From Chaunax sp. Z400 (taxonomy: Eukaryota; Chordata; Actinopteri; Lophiiformes; Chaunacidae): DNA of 64,000 nucleotides. Positions 35,807-48,375 of the stretch are shown one piece after another. The notes beneath the pieces were generated by a model. The model made no database searches, had not been told where the DNA came from, and was given only the letters and a program-made list of their open reading frames with translations. Each line of letters starts with the position of its first letter. Position 1 is the first letter of the stretch. Location of the stretch: positions 21,748,492 through 21,812,491 of the forward strand of contig CM075194.1 of the NCBI GenBank assembly GCA_037577475.1. The letters run 5' to 3'. The position numbers were made by a program, and so were the translations under genes.

Positions 35807-37309
35807 GGTTCAGTGTTGACTGGTGGCTACTTTGTCTTTTAGTACAAGATGTTCTCAGTGTGACCCGTTGTTAATAATTGTTTAACATTATCCCTGACAT
35901 TCAAATTAATGCATAAACTATGAGTGCATACCCCAGAAGGAACAACAACACAATTTGTAACTGTTTTTTGCGTTTTCTACACTGCTGTTAAGCAGTTTGT
36001 TGAAGAATTATTCCAGGTATTTTCAACCTGAGCTTGTTATTTTATTCTGTTTTGCCATGATTGTGATTGATTCCTTTAAAAAAAAAAATCAATAGAAGAC
36101 TGTCTGGTTTGATGCAGCTTTACTTTGCCTCTTCAGCAGTTTGACCCGGAAAGAGATAAAAACAGGTCCATCCAAAAAAAACAACTGAAACTGATTTTCA
36201 ATTATCCTTTGCCTGAAGCTGGAGAACATTGCAGTATTGGATATGTTATTTCAGCAAGCACAAGCCAAACCGCTCAAGCCTTCCATTGCTGTGTTCACTG
36301 CACAGTGCATATTTTCTAAATACATGCTGCTGACTGGGGAGACTGGCTAGGGGAATAACAAGCAGAGGACACTTTTACAAACCCTGATCTATCTGCCACC
36401 TGAGTAAAGAATTCAGGAAGTTTGACAAAACAAGCAATAAACAATGCAGCTAATCCTTCCTTCAATAGTTCATGGCTATCAATCATTTTAATTAGTGAAT
36501 AATTGTTTGTAATGGCAAGCTGAGCTCAGCGTAACACAACTTCACACTGTTGTAACTGTGATTATTTAGTCACAGCTATATTAGTCTGCTTTAATCACCT
36601 TTTAGGTTCACAGCACATCACACATCACATTACATGCTGGGAATATTTATATATCACACACAAGTTTATTTAAGGGTGGGCAAATAGTAATAATAAAGAA
36701 GCTGTGCATCATCCTATCCCACAAACCCTGCTGAGCTGAGAAGTGAAAGTCTAACTTAATGGCTCCCTGTGGACTTTGTGACCTCCTGTAGCTTCAGTTT
36801 ATTTCTTTCAATAAAGTGAATTTTACAGAATAAATAAGCTATTTAACCAAAACCCCAACCCTAACCCTTTACACACATTCCATGATTGAAAAGGGAGGAA
36901 GAAGAAAGTATCTTGTATTACCTGCTCTATACAGATGGCCATCTTTGTTCAGCTTTTGTTGTCCAGTTATTTAAATATTTAACAATCTGTACTCAGAACA
37001 ATCCTGAGATAAATGTTACTATAGTTCATAATGTCTCAATATTCTCTTCATGCATTCACTTACATATTTGAGATTTTAATCTTAGTTTTAGTTTAAGTCC
37101 ACGTAGTGAAATACACATCTACCTTAATGTAGTGCACACAAACGTTTGAAATTAAATCTCCTGTGATCCTCATCATTTAATCATAATATAAATAACTTCT
37201 GTAGATATGTAACATACAGTATTAGTGCTCTTTCGTTGTGATGAATACAGATGTTTAATATTAGTTATGCACATGTTGACCCACACTTATGTGCAGTAAA
37301 GTGAGGCAG
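35807..37309. other. Single-copy noncoding stretch
   Basis: No element recognised. A CCAACCCTAACCC word near 36,853 looks telomere-like but covers only two units. Confidence 0.45.
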
Positions 37310-39540
37310 AATCTAAACTTGTTCAGCAGATTTGTATATTTTTCTCTTTATATACCCTAAATGAGGTTTCCTTGTAAGCTTGTCATCCATTATGACCCAC
37401 TAAAATCTTACTGTTTCAATATGAACACCATCTGTCACCAATTTGATTTGATCACCTATTTTTTCTATCACCAAAAACCATAAAATTAGTTTTATTACAA
37501 TTAAAGGATCATTTGTTTCCATCAAACCACCTTTTCAGTTGGACCATTTCACAGACTATACTCTCTGAAATTGTCTTTAAATCATGTCCAGAACAAAAAC
37601 ATATTTCCTTCGTTTGCAAACAAAAGAATATTTTGTATAATATTATGCAATATTTATATACTTCACAGATTTCATTGGTAAATAAATTAAAGAGTTTTGG
37701 GCCAAATACCGACCCTTGTGGGACCCCACATGTATCCTTCTCAAACTCTGATAAAATACCAGCAAACTGCACATATTGTTGTCTGTTATCTAATTGACAC
37801 TTATGAACAGTCCCCCCAATTCAATGATCTTGTAATTTAGATAACAACAGTGATCAATTGTCTCAAAAGCATTTGTTAAGTCAATAAATACCCCCACTGT
37901 GTAATGCTGTGTTTCTATGGCTGCTGTGATTTCTTCTACTAATTCCAAGCTAAAGAGGTAGATTTATTTGTCCTAAATCTATTCTGATCCTCATCAGTGT
38001 ATTCATTTTTATAAAGTTATTACATTTTTGAAGAACTTTAGAAAACTGCCCGGGTCTTCAATTATTGATATTTGTTATTAGGAACATTGGCTACTTTAAT
38101 GTAAAATATAGCTAATTGGAAGGATAGATTACAAATATAAGTTATGACTTAATTATGCAGCCAATGGTCTTCTCTATTCATTTCATTGCAATCATTGATG
38201 TCTTATTCTTGCTTTTCCTCACAATATTTCATTTTCCCTTGCCTCTCCAAGTAACAGTGATTCACAGTTCCGCTCCCACCTCTTCCACTTCAGTCTCTCT
38301 ACCTTGAATACCTTCAATGGATTTTGCAAAATCTATTAATTTACAAAAAAGGTTTGAAGTCATTCACCACCTCCATCATATTTTTTTTATAATTTCATCC
38401 TTAACAGTTCTGTCCAAACTTTTGACCGGTAGTGTAGGTCTCATAATACTCATCAAAGTCTTCCATGTGCCTGTCATATTACTTTTGTTTTCATTCAACC
38501 TTGAATTATAATAATCCATTTTGGCTTATCTCATTATCAATAACTTATTTCTATATACCTTGTATTTCATTCCAGAGGTCAGTTTGATATTCAACATCAT
38601 GTCTATATAATTCTTTTTATTCTTGCATTTCTTTTGTAACCCCCTTGTTATCCACGGCTTTTCATCCTAATGTAGTTACTCTTACACATTTTTTTTGCCG
38701 TAAATCGTGAAAAAAACGTGTTGTATGTCACATTCACATCCTGCACATATACCCCAGTCCAAGCTACTTTCAAAAGGTCATTCCAAAATGTATTTATTGT
38801 CTCATCTGCTCTTAAAATAAAATATCTCAGCATATATACTTTATTTATGAATAGCCCATTTTGAATTGTATTCTCAAATTAATTTATGTCAGCGTCATGC
38901 ATATGCTTGTCGCTCCACTAGTCTGAGTGATCATACAGTATATGTTCCTGCTACATAATGCATCTTAAAAATTAAAAGCCAGTTTAGTAGAACAATATCA
39001 AAATCTCCACATACCAACCATGTTTTCGTGTCATTCATTTGACCCAGGAGTTCTGTAGATACAGGCAACAATGACATAACAAAGTTTCACCTACTATACA
39101 TTACAACACTCCACCAATGACAACTGACATACACTCCACTGTTTGTCATTTCTAGGTACTGCCTCCCTTTTTTTTTTTTTTTTTTACTCATTTGGTATAA
39201 TTGAACTTCACATTAATATCCACACCTCTCTCTTTGTGGAGCCATAAGATAAAGCCTTTATTTTGAAATGACCTCTCACTGATCCTCTTGAAATTTGCAT
39301 AAGACTTCTACAATTAAAGTGAAGGAGAGACAAATTGAACTTAACTTTGTCATTAAACTGCTCATCAGTGTAATTTTTGTCACTGAGTGTCATTATTATA
39401 ACTTACTGCACAGCTTTCTGGGTCAGCATCATATAGTCCTGCATCCTGATATCAAATCTTTTTCAAATTTGCCTGTCAGGCTGTCGAGGATGAATCGGTC
39501 CATAACAGATCCAAAATGTTGAGCTACATGTCCAGTAAAC
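37310..39540 (-). pseudogene. Decayed LINE ORF2: endonuclease plus reverse transcriptase
   Basis: Read on the minus strand, conserved non-LTR retrotransposon motifs appear in the expected order. They are LSLLHFNCRSL (endonuclease start, about 39,310-39,345), WLHKERGVDINV (the 'ETW' region, near 39,220), WLVCGDFDIVLLN (endonuclease GDFN motif, 38,983-39,021), DYYNSRLNENKSNMTGTWKT (linker, about 38,455-38,515), VGVFIDLTNAFETIDH (RT motif A, about 37,850-37,900) and CGVPQGSVFGPKLFN (about 37,690-37,737). FCSG and LKRWFDGNK (about 37,510) follow, then MVFGDRK and VIMDDKLTRKPHLGYIKRK. The frame shifts repeatedly and stops are frequent. The FADD catalytic box is lost: CIILYKIFFC stands in its place. 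An 18-base T run (39,168-39,185) interrupts the endonuclease. The CGVPQGS motif is of Jockey/CR1/L2 type, not L1 type. Confidence 0.88.
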
Positions 39541-39677
39541 ATCAACAACACCAACCCTGAAATGGACAGGAGATCAGTTATCTGGGTTTTAATGTGTAAC
39601 AGTACCTCGTCAGTCTTTACGGCTTTAAAGTAGAGCTTTAACCCCCATCATCATCATCATGTCACCCGTAGTGCTGA

Positions 39678-40020
39678 TTACAGGTCCACCGGCTCCTTTG
39701 GAAACTCCATGCACACACTAAATTCATGTAAACCATACGCTGCAGCGACAGGAAGCTGTAAAACTCTTATTTTATAGTCTTCCCCAAAGATTTTCAGTCT
39801 AGCAGTAGAAAAAATGTGTGACTTGATTTTCCTTTCATGAAGCAGTTTTCTGACTTCCTGACACATTTCACTCTCCTTGAACACACCGGTGATGAAATCT
39901 TCATCAAAGTAGATCCTCCAGTCGTTCATCTGAATGTTTTTCTCTGCCCAAGTAGCATGAAAAACAGTTTGTGCAGCAGAATCCAGTGTGTTTAGTAATT
40001 GTATAAGATGATGTGGTGTA
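39678..40020 (-). pseudogene. LINE ORF1 C-terminal domain relic
   Basis: A minus-strand open frame of 83 codons, extendable upstream in frame, contains ATWAEKNIQMNDWRIYFDED, then EVRKLLHERKIKSHIFSTAR and LKIFGEDYKIRV. The pattern 'RI.F..D(F/Y)...V.......(E)V+..L......+......(P)A+L+I' is the C-terminal domain of L1-type ORF1 proteins (Transposase_22-like). It ends at a stop about 140 bases before the ORF2 relic begins on the same strand, the normal ORF1-ORF2 layout. The N-terminal coiled coil is not visible, and the 5' limit of the element lies somewhere past 40,020. Confidence 0.7.
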
Positions 40021-40130
40021 GGGTTATGAAATGTGTGGATATTTTTCCACCTTTAAAACCTGCAGGATATCCAATGCTGCACAGATATTGATTGTTATTT
40101 GAAATGTCTTGGTATGTATTCAGTTTCTTC

Positions 40131-41519
40131 TTCTATAGCAGCACTGCTTGAAAGTTACCAATAAAGCCCCAGAGAAGACTGCATGAAGTCAGGTCATGCA
40201 GGAAGCATCAGAGTCCAAAATAAGGACTCATTCACCTATTCATCCATCACAAATGTTGTGATGGATGAATGGGTCAAAAACCAAGAATGTTTTGGAAAAC
40301 GTTGACAAAACAGAAGAATCATGAGAATCAATAAAGAGTAATATGGTACACATTGATAAAACCAGTGTCAGTACAGTTTCTCATGTCAGGAATCTTCACC
40401 ATGTGATAAATAACATCTCACTATCACATACATATACCTGACTTTAGTGGCTGCTCCTGTTGGTTTGACAGCTTTACTTTCCTGTGAACTCACAAAAGTT
40501 GAATCTCCGTCTGTTGTTTTCCTCCAGTCTCCTTCTTTGTTACAAAGCCATAACATGCAAAAGCAATGGAATTTAAAAAAAAATTAAAACCCTTTTAATT
40601 CATGCTGGGAAACAGCTTCACCCAGCTGCATTTGCAATCTCTTGCATCTAAAATTGCAGCATGGAGAAGAATCAGTGAAGTGACTCATACAGCAATATTT
40701 GTCCATACGTTTTCTAACATTAACTAAATGATTAGAGTCTCCCAGTTTGAGAATGAACTGCTCCAAAAGCCAAAACGCTCATTTCACTCCCATTAAATGT
40801 TGTTCGGTTGCTGGGCGCACACTACACTCTTCACAGCATCCTAATCTTTCCTTAAAGGAGAACTGAACTACCATCAGACTGATGTCTCCATTTAGTCCTA
40901 ATTATGTCCTTTTTCTCCTCTCTGCTTTCTCCCTGGAACAATGCAAATAAGTCGGACAAACTTGTGGACAAAAGTGACTTCTGTGCTGCTATATAGAACA
41001 AAAGCATGTCATAGCATACACTCACAGATGTAGCATCAGCTCACAGATGCTCATTATTTCTTTGTCTGTGCAGGCTGTAGAGGCTGCTGCACATGGGAGT
41101 GCACACTGTTGTAATCACTCCACCTGCTCCAGATCCTCCTCTGTGTGTTTAACCCGTCCTCTTTCCCTCGGCAGAAAGGTTAAATTGCTTGTAGTTTATT
41201 GGCTGTGAGTCTGCGAGTCCTCGTCTCCCCATCCATCGCTGCACCTATGGGAAATAGGCCATTAAACGGAACCGGTGGTCCCTCCTACCTTTATTTCAGC
41301 CATACCACACACATAATAGCAGATTATCAATTTACTGTTGTCACTGGCTGCAGAGCAAATGATGCAGTAAACTGGTGCTGTTTCACTTCCTCCCAGTGAT
41401 AATCATCATGCCGTGGATGCATTCTTAGCACCTTCAACAGGAGCTCATAACGACTGACCAGCCTCAGTCTTTCCCACGACTTTGATGAGTCTCCGCTTTT
41501 TTGGGTTGGTTTTTTTTTT
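40131..41519. other. Single-copy noncoding stretch with one strong hairpin
   Basis: No gene or element recognised apart from the inverted repeat at 40,235-40,273, listed separately. Confidence 0.45.
40235..40273. repeat. Near-perfect hairpin, 18-bp stem and 3-base loop
   Basis: Left arm CCTATTCATCCATCACAA, loop ATG, right arm TTGTGATGGATGAATGGG. Only one of 18 pairs is mismatched. It lies in otherwise unique DNA. Confidence 0.93.
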
Positions 41520-42000
41520 CCCCATTCTGCTGCAGTGTGTGGATTTGTCAGCATTAATTCAGTAATTAAGCTCATAATGGATCATCGTAATTGCAACATA
41601 TTTTTTAATGAATCACCGAGTGGAGAAGGCTATCTTTGTCTAACAATGTTGAAAGCGTAATTAGTTTCAACATGGTGCAAATTGACATGCTGCCAAGCAT
41701 CGCATGCTGTAACGCGATAGGCTTATTATTTCCATCCTCCAGAATAAATATGTGAATGGCTTGTGATAAGTGTAACCATGACTGGGAGGAAGTTATATTA
41801 CTGTATATGAAATCCGACATCAAAGCTAAATCCTGTTGCACCTCCTTCAAAGAGAGACATTATATCCCAGTCAGTAATGCTGTGGCATTCTGTGTGATTA
41901 CCTAGACACATTCCTGCACATCATATTCTTCTCCTTTAATCATTTTTTTCCCCCTCTGAGTTAATCATCGTACTGCTGATGGCTCTTTGAATCGGGATGT
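41520..42000. promoter_or_regulatory. Candidate conserved noncoding element (enhancer-like), unproven
   Basis: A repeat-free block with clustered homeodomain-type cores: ATTAATTCAGTAATTAAG (about 41,553), GCGTAATTAGTTTC (about 41,656) and TTTTAATGAATCA. These mix with CATGCTGCCAAGCATCGCAT and CACAGAATGCCAC-type words. Such TAAT clusters are typical of vertebrate developmental enhancers, but conservation cannot be judged from one genome. Confidence 0.25.
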
Positions 42001-42093
42001 GGAGAGGGTGCAGGACAGGACCCGGGCACAAGATGACCCCTTTATCAGCAGTGAGCAGGCTGCGACTGGGCCCAAGTTCTAACTATCAACTAA

Positions 42094-42524
42094 ATGATTT
42101 CCCAGGAGAGTTTGTGTTTCTGGCACAGAGTCAGACTCCGCTGTCACACACAGATGTATGGAGGTTACCCGACCCTTCTGCTGGCTGTCCCGGAGACTGG
42201 GCCGCGGGACACTCATGCATATTTTATCACTAGGGGCTCCATGCTGTCTGTGAAGAAGGCTGGATTACATTGTGCTGTAATTGGTAACCGGCTATTGCAG
42301 TGCCTGAGCAGATTTGAAGCTTCTGAAAAACTGCTCTTTGATTTTTTTCATGATTTTTGTTCTTTTATTGCATCAGACTGTGGGACACTTCTGAGTGCTT
42401 GGGGACTTGGGGAAATTTTCCAACTGAGGATGAAGGACAGGCTGCCTGCCGTGGCAACTGCAGCTTTTCAGAAATAAAAATCTGGACTATTTTGGAGAGT
42501 TAAAAAAAAAAAAAAAAAAAAAAA
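42094..42524 (+). pseudogene. Possible retrocopy or transcript 3' end: open frame, AATAAA and A23
   Basis: A 127-codon frame ends at 42,477 and overlaps an AATAAA hexamer (42,473-42,478). About 23 bases downstream an uninterrupted A23 tract begins (42,502). That spacing is what a polyadenylated RNA copied into the genome would show. The encoded protein has no family I recognise, no target-site duplication flanks the segment, and A-tracts also occur by chance. Alternatives are a SINE/LINE-independent A-tract or a genuine but unrelated polyadenylation site. Confidence 0.3.
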
Positions 42525-45500
42525 GCTCCAACAAAAATCCTGCTGGGTAGCAACCATCTTGTTTTATTCTAAACTTTTAAACTCAAAAGCATTTTACTAC
42601 CAATGAGTGGTTGCTTTTTAATACATCACATGTTATTGAATTGGTCTATAGCCAGGTCCAGGCTCTACCAGTCTCTGACTGCTCTTTTTGCCAACAATCC
42701 TCTGATGCAGTTTGTCATAGATGGGCTTCCAGGAGCAGCATAAACACTCTGCACTCTGTGTGAAAGAATATTGGTCTCATTTAGAGTTTCATTGGCGAAT
42801 CACACTGAAGTTTTCCTTTTAGAAACGCAGCGTCGTTACATGTGAGCCTGACTAATTAGTTTTGCAATAAGAAGGAATCTGTCAAACACGGTCCCACTGG
42901 TGAAATCTTCCTGAGGTTCTCCCTCCACTGCATATCACAAACCAGCCAAAGACATACGGATGTAACTGGGTACATTTACATACATTAAGCAAAGATATAT
43001 CTTTTCAGTAAAACTGACTGTAATTTAATGAACCAAGGTGTCTGATTTAGTGGGATCTGCAGACTGAAATGTAACATTTATCTTTTCATTGGTGTATAAT
43101 CAAATGAAACTAAGAAGCCTTGTGGGGGTTTTTACCCTAGAATGATCCTTTTATATCTACAGAGGGGAGTTGGTCTTCTTCTATTGAGACTGCCATGTTT
43201 CTACTGTAGCCCACAATGGACAAATCAATCACTGGCTCTAAAGAAGGCGTTGAGTGTTTTTAAAGCTCTCTGGACACCGTAGGTTATCTTTCATGCTCGG
43301 CATTCTGCCTCACACTTATTCTCCTACACACTGAAACTTTTCATCCTGAACAGCTGTAATGACATTTTATTTATACTCCTGCATTAATTATTGTCTATAA
43401 ATAGTGACCAATTACAAGATTTACAGAGAGAGCAGGAGGACGCTTTTGGAGGAGTTTTGTGTCTTTCATGGGAAATGTTTCAAAGCGCTGCTTCCACAAA
43501 AATAATAAGGCCTCATTTTTAAAGAAAACAGTGTAAATGTTCATCCCCACCATGAACAACGTGAGGAGGGGGATGTTGGCAAGGGTTCCATCAGTCTGTC
43601 CTGTTTCGTTTCCAGATCATGACTCAATATTTTCTTCACAAAACTCTCTACACATAACAATCAGTACTCAGTAATCTCTTTTTATTTCAGTCATTACAAG
43701 TTGAACATAGGCTCATTCTGTCAGTGGATGAAGGATTCTGGACACATCTCCTATGTGCTGGGAATTTTAAACATTTTATTGATTTTTTTAATTTGAAAAT
43801 TGAACTTTTCATCTGATATGCAACAAGAATATCAATTAACATGGACAACTTAAATACCTTCTTTCTGTCTTTCATTGATGAAAAACACCTGTGGCTTCTG
43901 AGGATTTCATGCTTGTCCTTTTAAGTTTGAAAGAATGGTTCTGGAAAGAAAACCGCAAAAATAACATTTTGTTCCACCTCCACTTGGTCACTTATAAAGA
44001 CACTATGACTGATCTCATGCGTAAGTACGTAAAGGTGTGCAGAACTAACTAAATAATAATCTGTTTGTTTTAACTATACTTTCTTCACAATATTGATGCT
44101 ATACAAATCTGAGCCTTCTGTGTCTCTGTCACTGACTTCTCCTGCTATAAAACATGACTTTAGCTTTAGCCAGCTAGCAGAGTGCTGTTACATACGTACA
44201 GACTAGCTAATGTGTTTCTGCTTCACTGCTTGTTTCTTTCCGTTAGCATCACACAAACTGTATCTTTGGTAATACGTTGAGAAATAAATGTATAATTCCA
44301 TATTTTCCTGAGATTCTTCAGTGTTCTTTGTGAACACTCAGAATGTTATATATAAAGGAGTTTCGTCAAGAATTGGCAGCTCTATGCTTTAAGCCTGACA
44401 ATCCAAAAGCATTCAGTATATGCTGCAATGTTCTCGCAACGCTTCAATCTCGGCAGGGGCCATTGCATAACATCAGTATAATTGCTCCACTTTTAGCAAT
44501 CACCCAACTCTTTTGTCCTGCCTAAAATAGCATGCATTAGTATGACGCTTAAACTCAAAGGAGAAAATGTCCAGTGGAAACTTTTTGACAGAAAAGGCAA
44601 AAGTCATCCGATAACTGAGAAAATGACTTCTCCTGGTTTAGAGTCGGAGTCGGTGATAAATTGATGCTTCAGCTCAAGTTTCTGCTCTGGATTTGGGGTC
44701 TCTGCAGGCCTTCAAAAATGAATAATGTGCAGGGAAGAGTTTTTGCAACAAGAAAAACTCAATTGTTCCCTATTAGTTTCACACATTCTGTACTTAAAAC
44801 ACAGGACACATATGCATACACACTTAAAAGACCGGACACAAGTTCTCGTTTTCACCACTTGTGCATAAATAGGCAGATATAAAATGAAAAAAAAGTTTAG
44901 GACTTGTAAATGAGCAACTTTAATACTATGATCTCATATGGCACAGTTCCTTTTCTGCAATAGCCTCCAAATAATTTTAGCCTACGCTTCCTCTCAGCAC
45001 AGGCCATTAGCAGCTTACAAAAATCAAACACACTTTAAATCTTAAGCTTCGTGTGTTACAGTTCAGGGTTAGTCAGCCATGAACAACACGCAGCCACAGG
45101 CTAGTTTCCAGAGTTCAACCCTTTGGCTGCAGACTAATAATCCACCAGAGGATTTGCCTCTCAAGTACCACAATCAAGCTAAGACATGAGGGGCTGTCTG
45201 GGCCTGATCTTACCACAGTGAGGTTAACGTGAGGGGAGGCTATTTCCTAAGGCGAACCACAGCCATTTATGTTTGTTAGTGACTAATTGTTGTGAAAAAG
45301 CTGAGGGCAGAAGCTTTTTTGGCAAGGACTGGGCTGTTGTTAAGTAAGCTGTTTAGAATTTCCTTTTTCTTTCACCATGGCCTCTTGAGATTGCGAGCTC
45401 TCAGTCACTGCACAGTTCACTGCCTTGGTTTTCAAACTGTGCATACAGAGATTTTGAAGGCTCTGCTGAAGTGGAACATCAGGTTCTCTTGTGTCTGAAA

Positions 45501-45916
45501 ACCGACCGCAAAGTAGAAGAATTCAGACTTTCTGTCTCTGCACACTCATTGCTGGGTTAGTTCAGTGGGTTGGTTAGTTTTTGCCTCATGCATTTACACC
45601 AGCGGTCCTTGCTCTTTGCATTTAAATAACAGCTACTTGATAATATTTGGAATACATTTCCTCCTCTGCACTTCAAGTTAGAGGGAGGGTGAAGTGTTTT
45701 CCGTGCCATAGAGTGGGACTCCATGTGCAGTTAGATCAGTTCCTAGAGTCCTCCTGTGATATTGCCAAAGTCAGGTAGATGAGATGATCTCTCAGAGTGA
45801 GATTGCCCACTATAGGCAGGCTGCAGCACAATAGGGCATAAATGTTGTCCAATTCTAAATGACAAGACGGCACAACTCCATTATATGACAAGGTCAGAAA
45901 CAGGGCGGTGGAAAGA
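42525..45916. other. Single-copy noncoding stretch
   Basis: About 3.4 kb with no recognised gene or element. Open frames are short. Confidence 0.45.
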
Positions 45917-45941
45917 GGGAGGGAGGGAAGGAGGGAGCGGG
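45917..45941 (+). other. G-quadruplex-capable G-tract
   Basis: Five GGG runs with loops of 1, 1, 5 and 3 bases, within GAGGGAGGGAGGG followed by AAGGAGGGAGCGGG. This satisfies the usual four-run quadruplex pattern. Confidence 0.85.
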
Positions 45942-48375
45942 CCGTATAGAAAATGGATTCTCAGTATTGTAGATAAGACTGTGAGAGCTATAACAGCTTA
46001 TATGATTGTATTGCTTTTAAATCCCAACAGACAGTATTGTAGCTTAGGGTATTGTGGTTGTTCCAGTGGTGATGGAGCACATCATCTAGTATACAAGTAA
46101 GACTGGATATCTATAATAAGAACGACACTGAAATCCCTCAAGAGAGGAGGAGGAGTCTTATTCACACATCACTCACCCTAAAAGTTGAACTGAAACTGTA
46201 TACACATCCGTTGTGCTTGTGTTGACTTGTTTGATGATTTGGTCACAAAGAATAAATTTAAGCTCAGTGTTGACAGAGGGTGAGTGAATTTGTCTTTGGT
46301 TTCTGACTGTCAGTGTAAGAACTGCTCATAGGATTGGTGGGATGCCTGTGTGACAGCTTTGGGTCTGATGTTAAACATGAAGGACATTTACCTGTTTTTA
46401 TGCACAACATCAGTTTGTGCTTAAAATTGAATGTAATTGTAGAAAATTACAAGTTAGTTAGTTGAGGTGGAAAATTTAGTGTATCGTTAGAAATAAAATG
46501 AGACGAAGTGGAGCTGAAACAGATTAACCCTGAAAACATCCATCAAAGCTTTACTGTAAAATGAAAAAATGTGACCAATGAAAACCGATGAAAGATCTGC
46601 GTGGATCAACGAGGAGACAAGATCCCTCAAATGAATACATGAGACAAAGAAATGCTGAATGTCCATCATGTTTTCTACTTTTTATTTCACTTTGATTGAT
46701 GCCCTTTAAATGATGTCATCTTAATCTCCATCTTCATCTTCTTCTGTAATATTTTCATGGAACCTGGCTGGAGGCTGTGGCAACAGCTCTTTATTTTGAT
46801 GAACTGCTTCTTATGCATCCAGACTAGTAGTGGATTGAACTGAGCATTCATTTTTTTTTCAGATTTCTGGGTTTGGGTACAGCACACTTATGAACTGAAA
46901 TGGGTTCCATTACCTGGTATTTGGTATCGGTACTCGGTCACAATCAATCAATCCTCATTTTTTATGTAGGAGGGCTGAAAATAAGTCTCCAAATAAGTTG
47001 CAACACCAGCATTGCTTCAAATGAGACGTTCAAAGACCTGGGAGCAGCTGCTGAACTGTTTATTTGACTTAAATGGGGAATCTGATGTCATGTAAATTCA
47101 CTATTGAACTAAATAATATAATTACCACGTGTTCTAAATAGCATGTTATTAAGGATTCATGGAGACAGTATGTGTGGGCTGAGTGTTGGCTAATGCTAAT
47201 GCTAACGCCATCCAAGACAGTGAGTTAATTAGTTACATGATGATGAAATATGTTGATGACGTCGTTCATGCCTGAAGTTTCGTCATTGATAAATTGTTTA
47301 AATCTCCAAGTGCAGCTCTGCCTTCAAGCGTGCTAACGTTGGTTTTCAGACATGATACCCTATTAGGCTGGGGGTTATTACCTCAAATCAATATTACGAT
47401 TATTTGAAAAATTTACCTTGATTTCAATTAATGAACATTTATTTCATATGCTTTTTTTTTTTTTGCTTTTTTACACTGCCTGCAAATTCAGGCTTCATCC
47501 CTGTTAGTGAAGTTTAAAATCCATTCACATCTTCAAATTTAATTTAGAGGACATTTTCATCTCCAACACCTATTTCATTACCATGAATGACAGATTTGTA
47601 TTTGTGGCTGATAAACAGGCAAATATTACAAAGACACAAGTAATGAGAGCTTTTTGTTAGCTGTCACACGTGTGATGTCAGCCGGAGAAAAGATACCCTG
47701 ACCTACCTCTCCTTTCATCCCAGTCCCAGTCTGTCATCTATCGTTTAGACTTAATGTGATGAGCACCTCAGGCTGTCTCTCAGCCAAATGTAATCAGCCA
47801 TATTCTGTTATTTTTCCACCTGAAGCGGGAGCTATGAAAACCAACTGATATAACGTACGTGACTGGCAGATGCTTGTAAGACCTTACTACAGATGCTGAT
47901 CAGATGGGTGACATGGACGGGAGATTTCCCAGTCTCTGATGCTCAGAGCAATCAGTCTGTGTGAGTCATCCTGGATTCCTGTCGCTGACAATATCCAGAG
48001 ATGTGTGACCACGGTCAGGAGAGATGGAGCCATTAAAAGTATGCAAAGCCAGAAGTGGAGGTGCTTACCAGACCTCCAATTAGGGCTGGGCAATTAACCA
48101 AAAATAACTGAAAACCGACATTTACAGCCTCTTGCCTTATGTCGGATAATTTGATTAATTGTATCCTCAATGTGTGCATGCATGAGCTGTCCTTAAGAAA
48201 ATACTACATCATGATCAGTCACGTCCAAATAGCGTTAGTCCTTCCAAACCAAGGTGCATGCAAATGTCACTTCCTTGTTTGAGGGACCCAAGGTAAGATA
48301 AACTGACCACATTCTACATAAATCAGGCTTAGAGACAAACACACAAATCAGTTCTGTATAATAGGTTCCATTTAA
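45942..48375. other. Mostly single-copy DNA with two weak transposon fragments
   Basis: About 47,370-47,470 (TCAATATTACGATTATTTG, then TTGATTTCAATTAATGAACA and a T14 run) resembles teleost short elements with 'aatatcgatattacgatat' interiors. About 48,083-48,170 begins TAGGGCTGGGCAATTAACC and contains AAAACCGACATTTACAGC, resembling the end of a 'GGGCTGGGCAAT' hAT-like element. Neither has a matching second end. Nothing else is recognised. Confidence 0.35.

Noticed and set aside
36845..36868. Telomere-like CCAACCCTAACCC
   Set aside because: Only about two hexamer units; a telomeric relic would need more.
38100..38330. Separate gene between RT and linker pieces of the LINE
   Set aside because: Frame-shifted LINE coding words continue on both sides and the spacing matches a decayed ORF2; nothing indicates another gene.
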